Source: Cryptomeria japonica (taxonomy: Eukaryota; Streptophyta; Pinopsida; Cupressales; Cupressaceae). From it: DNA of 64,000 nt. This document shows positions 11,536-20,939 of this stretch, piece after piece (within the stretch, counting starts at the first letter, position 1; the number at the start of each line of letters is the position of its first letter). The stretch covers positions 269,981,870 to 270,045,869 of the forward strand of contig NC_081407.1 of the NCBI RefSeq assembly GCF_030272615.1. The letters run 5' to 3'. The position numbers and the translations under genes are program-made. The notes under the pieces were generated by a model. That model saw nothing but the letters and a program-made list of their open reading frames with translations. It was not told where the DNA came from and ran no database searches.

Positions 11536-11552
11536 TTTTGCCCCTCTTTGAG
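11536..11552 (-). other. Polypurine tract (level 3)
   Basis: The minus strand reads TCAAAGAGGGGCAAAA directly before the 3' LTR. It is identical to the tract of level 2. Confidence 0.85.
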
Positions 11553-11780
11553 ACAATGCGGCCTGTCGCGTTGTTTCAAAGAAGATAAGATGAACTGATA
11601 CAGAGTTGCCCCAGAATGGGAATAATATGCCTCCTCGAGAGATTGGATGAAAATGTCTGAAAAGATTGCAGACAATCTCTCGATAAGAAAGAAAGGCTAG
11701 AATGGACTGACCGAATAAAGTGACAAAGTCACGGGATGAGGAAGACTGACTCGGGAAATGAAGGCTAAGGCTAGGGTAGG

Positions 11781-11790
11781 CTATAAGATA
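11781..11790 (+). promoter_or_regulatory. Candidate TATA box of the level-3 PMD gene
   Basis: CTATAAGATA, 99 bp upstream of the PMD ATG, at the same spacing as in level 2. It lies within sequence that on the other strand is the retroelement 3' UTR just upstream of the PPT. Promoter activity is inferred. Confidence 0.4.
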
Positions 11791-12063
11791 GACCACGGGC
11801 AAAAGACATCCTCATTGTCATCTACACCTTCACGAGATAAAAGTGCAGAGCGAGAAAAGAGAAGCAGCAGTCAGCAGCGATGGCTTCCGTGCACAAATTC
11901 GACCGCGTTCGACGATTTCAGAGGCCAGCAGAGGCAGGAGAGCCGGTAAGTACCACCAAGCCTCCTCGTACTTTGATGCATTTATTGTTGTCATTAATGC
12001 ATGCTAGTTAGAGCAATAAATGCGCTTAGGAATAGGGTACAAAAAAAGTCTAAAATCGTGTAA

Positions 12064-12330
12064 CCGCGTCTGTGTCGGTGTCAGGCGCGTCTGTGTCGGT
12101 GCCAGGTGCGTCTGTGTCTGGAACCGCGTTTGCGTCGAATGCGGGCGCGTCTGCGATGTGTAGGGGCATCTGCGATGTGCAGGGGCGTCTGCATAGTATA
12201 GTCGCGTTTATGCACAGCCTAGGCACGTCTATGTCATACAGGCGCATCTGTGTCAGTCAGGCACGCTTGTGCAGTCTAGAGGCGCGTTTGTGAGTTAAAA
12301 GCGCGTTTATGTCCGAAAATGCAAGGTTGT
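12064..12330 (+). repeat. CGCGTCTGTG motif field in the PMD intron (level 3)
   Basis: About 13 copies of a CGCGTCTGTGTC-like motif at 18-21 bp spacing, for example at 12065, 12088, 12107 and 12144, CpG-rich against an AT-rich background. It starts about 120 bp into the intron and ends shortly before the stem-loop array. Its reverse complement is clustered at 24429-24582 and 25800-26056 in the leader of the same element. Confidence 0.82.
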
Positions 12331-12440
12331 GTCTTCTAGGTCAAATCGGCAGTTCTGTGATGAACATACATTGTCGATTGGATAAGCTGCTGAGAGGATA
12401 CACTCAAGCAGGTTCTCTAGGAAGACTAGGATAGATCAAG

Positions 12441-12714
12441 GCACTTTGTGATGAACAGTGAGTACCAAGATAGAGTACTTTGTGATGAACAGTGAGTACC
12501 CAAAGTATGAGCAGCACTTTGTGATGAATAGGGAGTGCAAATGTGAGTAACACTTTGTGATGAACAGTGAGTGTCACACACGTAGTACTTTGTGATGAAC
12601 AGGGAGTACCACTAGGATAGAAGCAACACTTTGTGATAAACAGTGAGTGTCACTAGGATAGATAACCATATGCATTTAGATAAAAAGTAGCATTTTGTGA
12701 TGAACAGTGAATGC
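12441..12714. repeat. Seven-unit stem-loop array in the PMD intron (level 3)
   Basis: Seven 25-nt units with the same order of arms as level 2. Arm pairs start at 12441/12461, 12475/12495, 12514/12534, 12550/12570, 12585/12605, 12626/12646 and 12690/12710. Left arms are GCACT, GTACT, GCACT, ACACT, GTACT, ACACT, GCATT. Right arms of units 2-7 are exact complements. Unit 1 (GCACT/AGTAC) pairs fully only on the minus strand, through a G-U. Loops are TTGTGATGAACAGTG or close variants. The array ends 36 bp before the 3' splice site. Confidence 0.9.
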
Positions 12715-14706
12715 CACCATGACTGACATGATTAATTTGCTTGACTGCAGGAGTACTTGCCTATGTTGGAGTCACGGGAGAGATTCCCGTCGACACAGAG
12801 ATTGCGACCTGAGTTGTTATTTTAGGATAGAGCTGCCATCGAGGAGATGGGTTTGAGACATATATTGTATGTGCCTGAGTTTCGGGCAAACATGGGTTTG
12901 CTGACTGCGCTTGCTGAGAGATGGCACTCGGAGACGTGCACCTTCCATTTGCCGATGGGTGAGATGACAGTCACCCTTGAGGATGTCTACAGGATTCTGC
13001 GAATACCGATTGATGGAGAGTTGATTCCATATGATCGTGACGGAGACAGGGAGGCATTGAGACGGGTGTTCCAGGATCCCGGACTGGAGATGAGAGCAGG
13101 ACACGTGCCATGGGACACCATGACCGCCACAGGGTTAGCATTGCCGGCCGTGATCGGAGGAGCGATCAATGGATTTCTATGCCCAGACAGGGCGACACGG
13201 GGATTGGCTGTGGGCTGGGGGGGAGCACTGGAGACACTGGTGACACATCACACCAGATATGCCTGGGGACCATGTGTATTGGCCCACCTGTACTATGAGC
13301 TTCACCAGTTTGTCTACCATGGGTCAGTGGGATTGGGCTGCAGGGTGACACTACTGCAGGTTTGGGCCTATGAGCATCTGCCAGTGACGAGGCCGATACA
13401 CTTCCGAGGCAGGGGACATGGATGCAGTTTTGTGTATTTATATGACATGATCACCTCGCAGCCGCGAATTGGCAGGTTAGAGCATTGGCGGCGAGTGCTG
13501 GATGATATTGATGTAGTCATCTGGAGACCGTATCTAGGATGCGAGGAGTGGGAGGATGACACAGTGGAGCTGCCATACACCTTCCGGAGCAGGTACCTGA
13601 TTGGGCGGACGCCCTATGTATTAGAGAGGCCGCTTGTGGACAGGGTATGTAGGCAGTATGGCAGGATCTAGAGGATGCCATGGGGCTCGGGCATGTATGC
13701 CTGCACAGTCAGAGATCAGGTGTAGTTTGGGCATTTATTGTCATATGATCAGGCGGTCACACAGCTGGCAGAGATGGTACCCCTACCTTGGGACATGTGG
13801 CCAGAGGTTGACGATGCCAGGATGGATGTTGAGTATTCAGCATATTGGGCAGAGCATCCATTCCCACGACTGACAGATCCAGGGGAGCTGTTGGAGGGAG
13901 ATGGAGGAGGAGATGATGATGATGATGGTGGAGGTGATGGGGGTAGAGGCCGACGGAGGCGAAGGGGAGTAGTTGGGGAGAGGAGGGTTGCACCTCAGAG
14001 AGAGGGTGGAGAGGAGCGCCAGGCTCGGGTGGTGAGGGGTCGCGGAGGATTACCCCTACAGGTACCAGCAGCATAGGGTCCCAGGCAGAGACAGGGACAG
14101 GGACAGGTACAGGGACAGAGGCATGTACAGAGACAGGTACCCGTACAGGCACCAGTACAAGTACCGATACAGGGGCAGGCACCTGTAGAGGGAGAGCCAC
14201 AGGCAGAGGTAGAGGGTGGGGATCCAGAGGAGGATGAGCTGATTGAGCTCAGGGAGATCTGTCAGGGCCAGGCAGATGAGATACAGGAGTTGGAGAGGGA
14301 GAGAGACCGACTCAGGATGAGGCTCAGGGATACTAAGCGGGAGAGAGATCAGGCGATTCAGCGCTACACAGAGGTTGAGACAGCGCTGAGGGCAGGGAGG
14401 TAGGTGGCGGAGGACACAGGGGCAGGATATGCATATGTCCTGCGGGCTGGAGAGGAGATAGGATACTGGAGGGACCTCTACTACGGTGCAGTGCTGGCAG
14501 ATCAGAGGGCGAGGAGATTCCATAGACCGTCGCGTACAGCGACAGCTATAGGAGGGAGTCGGAGGAGGCAGGCATCGAGTGGTGGGGTCATGGGTCCTCC
14601 ACCACCACTAGATAGAGGGGGCAGGCAGGATGATCCTGGGGCGGGTCCTTCAAGGGCTCAGATTCCGTCGAGGCCAGGTGGCTCCGAGGGAGGGAGTTCA
14701 TCATAG

Positions 14707-16406
14707 CCTTAGAGGGCTCCCATTGTATTAGTTTTGTACCATTGTTTTGTATTGTAGACACCTACAGGTGCTTTTGTAGCCATATGTATTTTTGACATCA
14801 TTGTATCATGACACTTATGATTATATATATGAGATGATTTATTTTTGTGGCAGCTATATGCATGTGTACCTATGTGATGAGATGTTTAATGATGTATGTT
14901 TCTATGTGATGCTTATGATATGGATGCAAATATGTATATGATGCAATGCAATATATTGTGTTCTTTTATGTTTTATATGTGTATGCATGAGGCAAATGTG
15001 AATGTATGTAATGCAGATGAATATGATAATGCAAATGTAAATTGTGCTAACCAGTGTTGTGTGCAGGATGTGATGCAGTTGTGGTATCTATATGTGTGTA
15101 TGAAATGCTTATATGTGGTAATGCCGGTGCAACTACATGAGATGCAAATGTTTTTGGTGTGTCATTATACTCAGTCATGTGATAGCGGGCTACGCGGACT
15201 CGAGAAGGACGATGGAAGTCAATCAAGAAAGAGGGATGGAAGACAGAAGATATGAAAGTGAAAGAGCTTTTTGTGCGTTATCATCATTGAGCTTTATTAT
15301 GGCAAGTAGGTTATGACAATCGAGGCATATGTTCGACCCAGAAAGTCATTGTACATGTTTGCATGGAGATAAGACAGTCACAAACAAGGAATGCCCCAGT
15401 TCAAACTAGACTCATAGTGTCTTCATATCCTTGGACAAGTCATAGCATTACTAAGAGACAATCCACAGACAGAAAATACAAATAGGTGACGATACCCCAT
15501 CCTCGCCTTTCTAGTCAAAGACATCCTGGAGATAGAATCTCTAGTCAAAGACATCCTGGAAAAGCTAAAAGACATGTCACCAGAAAGATAAAATCAAAAG
15601 AAAACCAAGACTCGACACCAACATCCACTGTAGTCCTCAAGTTTAGTGTCTCTTGTCACTTGTATAAGTCTTATTTGATTGTGGTCACAATGTTTACTTT
15701 CACAGAAAGGATAGATAGCACTGAACCATAATGTTGTCTGAGTCTGTTGAAAGATTTGATTTGTTGAAGCCCATTGTTGCTGCTGTGTCTCATCTGAAAC
15801 TGACTGAATCCATGAAACTGATACTTTATTGCGGAGAAGACGAAACTTTATTGCGGATCTGTGATGCCGATGTTGCTTTATTGCGGATTGTGCGCGAATA
15901 GACTGAAGAAAGCTGGAAGAAACTGTACTCCTTGAAACATGTGATGTTTTCAGTTCCAGACCCATCACTAGACGTAGGATTTGCCTTAGCTACAGATAGG
16001 ATCTGATTTATTATGGATGGAAAGGGAGGCAAAAAGGGAGGTTTATTATGAATGGCTAACCAATCTTGGGTAGATCAATAACAAGCCATGATGGGAATAG
16101 GTAAGTTTATTATGGATGAATAGGTTGTGAGTGTGTGCAAAGTGAAATGATGAAAGTGAATCCTGAAGGAGGGAGGAGCAATGTCTCTACGCATGGCGCT
16201 AGTGACCCAGTTTTCACCATGGTACTTGCCCAGGGCGCCACTGAAGTGGTTTTCACTATTGGACGAAATTATTTCTCTTTACTTTTTTCGATTTTTCAAT
16301 GTTTTTGTGTGTCACAAGGTGCCTGTTTGCTAGGTTTTCACCAAGTAACGATTTTTTTTGTTTTATAATTTTTTTTTGTATTTTTGAATTAGGATATTCC
16401 GAAGAG
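14707..16406. other. Non-coding 3' region of level 3 between PMD and integrase
   Basis: No protein recognised on either strand. Visible structure: words such as ATGATGCAATGCA near 14940-15040; a doubled CTAGTCAAAGACATCCTGG at about 15511 and 15542; the 12-mer CTTTATTGCGGA three times at about 15824-15889; TTTATTATGGATG-like words at 16010-16125. A GTTTTCACC pair flanks CATGGTACTTGCCCAGGGC near 16211-16255. All are shared with level 2, so they are element sequence rather than host DNA. Confidence 0.7.
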
Positions 16407-17700
16407 CTATGTGTAGAACCTGCAAAGGTGCATACTGTTGATAGGATCCTCCAAAGGTTCACCTTCTATAGTTGAGAGCTGATATGCCCCAGATCCATAT
16501 GTTGCTGTAACGATGTAAGGACCAAGCTAGTTTGGTTCGAACTTGCCCTTCTTCTCTCTGTCTTGCTGATTCTTGGGGTTTTCTCAGAGAACCAAGTCAC
16601 CTACCTCAAATGTGCGAGGCTTGACTTTGTGATTGTAGCTGCGACTCATTCGTTGTTGGTAAGCCTTGAGATGATTAAAAGCAGTTTGTCTTCGTTCATC
16701 CAGTAGTTCTAGTTCTTGTAAGCGAGAGACCCTGTAATCTTCATCAGTGATGATGTTTTGCAAAGAGACCCGTAAAGAAGGTAACTCGACCTCAATAGGC
16801 AAGATAGCTTCAGTGCCATAAACAAGTGAATAGGGTGTAGCTCCTGTAGGTGTGCAGACACTTGTGCAGTAGGCCCAAAGTGCAGGATTGAGTTGGATAT
16901 GCCAATTACGGCCAGCGTCGTCGATTGTCTTCTTGAGGATTTTAAGAATTGTTTTATTAGACGCCTCAGCTTGGCCATTACCTTGGGGGTAATATGGTGT
17001 GGAGAAATGATGGGAAATATGGAAGCGGTCACAGAGTTCACGAACATCCTGATTTTTGAAGGGACGCCCGTTATCAGTAATAATGGAAACAAGAATACCA
17101 TATCAGCATATGATATAGTTGAGGATGAAGGTAGCAATCTGTTTTCCAGTGACTTGTGTGAGAGGCATGGCTTCAATCCATTTTGTGAAATACTTTGTGG
17201 CTGTGATAATGAATTTATGACCATTAGAGGAAGGAGGGTGAATCTTGCCTATGAGATCGAGTCCCCACTGACAAAAGGGCCAAGGAGACGCAAGTGGTTG
17301 TAATTCTTGTGCTGGCGCATGTATGAGGTCTCCATGAATTTGACATTGCTTACATTTCTTGACAAACTGATATGAGTCTTTTTCCATATTGGGCCAGTAA
17401 TATCCAGTCCTAATGAGTTTCTTGGCCAAGGTAGGACCACTAGCATGTGGACCACATATCCCTTCATGCACTTCACGTAACGCAATCTGAGCTTCGTCGC
17501 TTTCTAAACATCTAAGAAGAGTGCCATCTAGACCTCGTCGGTATAGGATATCAACTAAAATGACATATCGAGAGGATTGGCGAATGAAGGTGAGACGTTG
17601 GTTATTTGATAGATCAGGAGGTAAAGTATTGTCACATAGGTATGTGAAAATGGAACCATATAACTGGGATTCGGGACCAACAACGCATATCATTTCAGTA
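16407..17700 (-). pseudogene. Integrase domain of level-3 pol
   Basis: The minus strand gives an HHCC zinc finger (HEGICGPHASG ... KKCKQCQIHG, about 17340-17490), then the catalytic core with GLDLIGKIH, IITDNGRPF and GNGQAEASNKT carrying the DDE residues. The C-terminal domain follows (YNHKVKPRTFEVGDLVL, KGKFEP, LGPYIVTATYGSGAYQL), and the frame ends at TAG 16407-16409. In-frame stops interrupt it after the FILNYIIC motif (17103), after GDLVL (16584) and in EPN*LGP. The last two match Arg and Trp codons in level 2, so they are recent. It is in the same frame as RT and Gag. Confidence 0.92.
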
Positions 17701-17729
17701 GGAGTGATCTCATATGAAGGAACCAAAAG

Positions 17730-18180
17730 GTTATCCACCAAGAATTCATAGCAGGTCTCATTTTGAGGTAGATCAATCAATGAAGCAATTGTAGCCATGG
17801 CATCCGCAGCACGATTCTGTTCCCTTGGTATCTGCTCAAAATCTATCTTTGTGAAATGTTGTTTCAAATCATCCACCATTTGCTTGTAAAGCAGTAATTT
17901 TTCATCTTTTGTTTGGTAATCATCAGTTGCTTGACGGATGACAAGTTGGGAATCCCCGAAAACATGAAGTTCCTGGATCTTCCACTGAACTGCAATTCGT
18001 AATCCAGTTGTTAATGCCTCATATTCCGCTATATTGTTAGTGCAAGGAAATGATAAGCGGTATGATTTTGGTATAGAATCGCCTTGAGGGATTATAAAGA
18101 GAATACCAGCTCCTGCCCCATGCTGTGTGTATGAGCCGTCAAAGTATAGTTGCCATGGCTTTGCATGTGATATTGTTAAA
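17730..18180 (-). pseudogene. Second (archaeal/plant-type) RNase H of level-3 pol
   Basis: After the standard gypsy RNase H comes a second domain: QLYFDGSYTQHGAGAG, NNIAEYEALTTGLR and HVFGDSQLVIRQ. These three blocks supply the Asp-Glu-Asp catalytic residues of a cellular-type RNase H. Its tail reads IPREQNRAADAMATIA. A dual RNase H is characteristic of the Tat lineage, where the extra domain is considered an acquired cellular-type enzyme. The catalytic residues are all present here. Confidence 0.88.
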
Positions 18181-18197
18181 ATGGATTCATCTAGAAA

Positions 18198-18683
18198 TTA
18201 TGGATTTAGAGGGACATCATCAATCATGGGGGCATCTGCTAATTGATCCGCAATGGCTTGTCCTTTTATCGCTTTTCTGTCCACATACTCGATGTCGAAT
18301 TCACTAAGCATCATTACCCATTTGGCCAGCCGCCTAGTAAGTGTTGCTTTATTGAGGAGGTATTTCAATGGATCTATCCTTGCAACTAACTTAGTCTTAT
18401 GAGTAAGCATGTAATGTCATTATTTTTGTGAAGCAAAGACCACGGCGAGACATGCACGCTCGATTGGTGTGTAGTTTAGCTTATATCCCACCAATGTGCG
18501 ACTGATATAGTATACTGTTTTTTCCTTGCCGTCAGCAATTTGTTGTGCTAGGAGTGCCCCTAGCGCTGTTGGAGTAGCTGATATGTATAGTAGCAACGGT
18601 TGATCTGGAACTGGTGGCATCAAAACTGGTGGATTCAAAAGATAATCTTTGAGCGTCTGAAAAGCTTGTTGACAGTTATCATC
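18198..18683 (-). pseudogene. Gypsy RNase H domain of level-3 pol
   Basis: The stretch reads PLLLYISATPTALGALLAQQ, then VYYISRTLVGYKLNYTPIERACLAVVFA and, after a stop at 18420, MLTHKTKLVARIDPLKYLL and FDIEYVDRKAIKGQAIADQLA. This is the resident Ty3/gypsy RNase H plus connection. The normal first catalytic Asp appears as Ser (YISATP), a common state in elements that carry a second RNase H. Stops at 18420 and 18198 break the frame. Confidence 0.82.
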
Positions 18684-19913
18684 TCATTTGAATTTGATAT
18701 TTTTATGTAGCAGGTGTTGAAAAAGATTACACTTATCTGCCAGTTGTGCTATGAATCTTCGAATGGATTGGAGTCTTCCTTGTAAGGATCGAAGTTGACT
18801 GATGTTTCTGGGTGGTTGCATGTCCAAGATAGCCTTGACTGTTGCTGGATCGGCTTCGATTCCTCTTTTGGACACAATGAATCCTAGGAGCTTTCTAGAG
18901 GTTACTCCAAAGACACATTTCTTAGGGTTTAATCTTACTTTGTATTTTTCCAACCGATCAAAGATGACTGAAAGTATGTCCAAATGTGTATCTCTGTCTA
19001 TTGATTTACCTAAGAGATCATCAACATAATCTTCCACAGTTATGTGCATGAGATCATGAAAGATAGTGGTCATTGCTCTTTGATATGTAGCACCTGCATT
19101 TTTTAGCCCAAAAGGCATGACATTCCAGCAGAAAGTTCCCCACGGACAAGTAAATGCTGTTTTATGTTGATCCTCAAGTGCGATTCTTATCTGATTATAG
19201 CCAGAGAATCCATCCATTAATGATAGCATTTTATGACCTGCTGTGAGATCAACAATCAAGTCAATATTTGGTAATGGGAAGTCATCCTTTGGACAAGCTT
19301 TGTTGATGTCTTTGAAATCTGTGCGAATTCTGATGCTGCGATCTGGTTTACTGGCAGGTACCAAGTTAAAGATCCATTCCAGATAATCAATTGGGCGTAT
19401 GAATCCGACATCGAGTAATTTCTCAAGTTCTGCTTTGACTAGTAATGCCACTTGTGGATGCATTTTTCTTAATTTCTGTTTCACTGGCTTTGCCCCCGGT
19501 TTGACTGTCAAATGATGCATTACCAAATCTGGATCTAGTCCAGGCATATCAGCATATGACCATGCAAAGTTGATTTGTCGTTCCTTGAAGAAACTTATGA
19601 ACTGTGACCTTTCGGACTCTGTCAATGATTTAGCCAGGAATATGTTGTGTGGAACCTCTTCCGTACCAATGTTTGTTTTGATGGTCTCCTCTACCAGCAT
19701 GGATGACTTTTCCTCATACGAAGCTGGGAGAATGTTGAGCCTTCCATCTTCAAGTGCCTCAAAGAGGTTTTCGCCCTCAGATACGTCCTTTCTTTTTACT
19801 TTTTTGGGATCAGATAGCACCACAGTGTGGTTTTCGCCATAAGATCCTTGATTTTCTCTTATTTTCATATTCTTGCGACTGGAAGGTCCGACACCCTCAC
19901 CAAAATATGCCAT
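18684..19913 (-). pseudogene. Reverse transcriptase of level-3 pol
   Basis: A 409-codon open stretch containing the whole RT: FAWSYADMPGLDPDLVMHHL, KQKLRKMHPQVALLVKAELEKLL, TDFKDINKACPKDDFPLPNID, the LMDGFSGYNQIRI block, WGTFCWNVMPFGLKNAGATYQ, the catalytic YVDD near residue 294, then LNPKKCVFGVTSRKLLGFIVS. All polymerase motifs look intact. It belongs to the long frame that starts at 23933 and is separated from upstream sequence by a stop at 19968. The first Met listed is internal to that frame, not a true start. Confidence 0.93.
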
Positions 19914-20939
19914 GTTGTTGAGTTCTATAGTGTATCTTGCTTTATGGTCTCCAAGGGGAAGATCATCTCATATGCCAAGATAGTCAATAACAGCTTCATC
20001 ATTTTGGAATGTGTCAAACTGTGCTGGTCCTTCATAATCCCAGTCAATGAGTTGGTGGTGAACAAGGGGAAGGCCTTTAATGTTTTCGGAGTTTGCGGGG
20101 TTAAGAGTGAAGATGTGGTTATATTCGGGTATGTCAAGGTAATTATCGAGGTCATCGATGGCACTCTCCTCATCAGTCTCGATCACGAGCAAATCCAAAT
20201 TATCATCACTAGTAGCGCATTCCGGAATAGGTGTTCTCATCCTATGTGATTTCAACCTAGAACCTTGAGACAAGGACTGTGTAGACTCCTCATGGGTTGT
20301 TTTTTGACCAACTCTGAATTTGTTATAAAACTCCTCCTCTTCTGTGGGTTCATCTAGCTCTCTGAATGTCTTGGTGAGCTCGTAGTCACTAGAAGACTTG
20401 TCGGAACCCCATTCCCATTCGTTGGAATATGTGGAATAGCAATTCTCTTGTTGAATTTTGGCAGCTTTGATTTGTTAGGCTTCTTCTGTCCTTTTAGTAT
20501 GGATCTTGGAAGTCAAAAAACCAAGTCCCTTCGAGCGTTCCCTTTTTACAGTCAATTTAGGTTGTAAGGGCTCCATAACACCTTCTTTGCGTAACCCAAG
20601 AGGGCTTTTTCCATCATACCCGAATTTTTGTAGAATCTTGAAGCCTTTGCCATATTTCTCACAGGGTATATTGATCTGATCTTGTGTGTCATCTTCAATG
20701 TCTTTGTAGAGCATTTTATATAAACCTTCCTCTTCCAGTTCACCCCATCTTTGAAAGGTAGTAGGATCCCATTTGAATACCATGATGGATATTTGCTTGT
20801 TAGGATGTGGCCTTCCATTTTCTTTTGGAGAGCTCATGACTTGTCGTAAATACATGGTCTGATTTAAAGTGTATTCTCCCATGCCTTTGTCCTGAAATCT
20901 GCCTTTAAGTTCACCCTATTTTGATGTCGATGGTTTCAA
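19914..20939 (-). pseudogene. Linker between protease and RT in level-3 pol, with G-patch-like motif
   Basis: This stretch is in frame with Gag-Pro and RT but interrupted by stops at 20940, 20475 and 19968. It contains GKGFKILQKFGYDGKSPLGLRKEGVMEPL, which resembles the G-patch glycine pattern seen between protease and RT in some plant Tat elements, then acidic stretches (NEWEWGSDKSSSDYEL, TDEESAIDDLDNYLDIPEY). A level-2 copy of the same linker lies at 29900-30502. Function unknown; the G-patch comparison is from motif shape only. Confidence 0.7.

Larger units (their letters stand above)
11880..14706 (+). pseudogene. PMD (plant mobile domain) protein, two-exon antisense gene with five TAG codons (level 3)
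   Basis: Exon 1 is 11880-11945 (22 codons, MASVHKFDRVRRFQRP...). The intron 11946-12750 runs GTAAGTA to TTGACTGCAG in phase 0, and exon 2 is 12751-14706. Total 673 codons. Residues about 55-330 match PMD (PF10536): PEFRANMGLLTALAERWHS, FHLPMGEMTVTLEDVYRIL, IPIDGELIPYD. Then come an Asp/Gly/Arg-rich stretch, a Gln/Val/Pro-rich repeat (about 450-500), a coiled coil (about 531-569, ELERERDRLRMRL) and a Gly/Ser tail. The frame has no indel in exon 2 but contains TAG at 12823, 13669, 13723, 14074 and 14401. Two of these align to CAG in level 2 and one to GAG. PMD is thought to mediate nucleic-acid or silencing functions; its role in the element is unknown. Confidence 0.88.

Noticed and set aside
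6175-12714. CRISPR-like array reading of the 25-nt repeats
   Set aside because: Plant nuclear DNA, short variable arms that pair with each other, irregular spacing of 9-25 nt and no cas genes. The units are stem-loops, not spacers.
12823-14403. Stop-codon readthrough or amber recoding in the PMD gene
   Set aside because: At least two TAGs align to CAG and one to GAG in the other copy, so simple decay explains them better. Kept only as a test in the findings.
19827-20249. Plus-strand frame of 140 codons
   Set aside because: Shadow of the protease-RT linker on the other strand.
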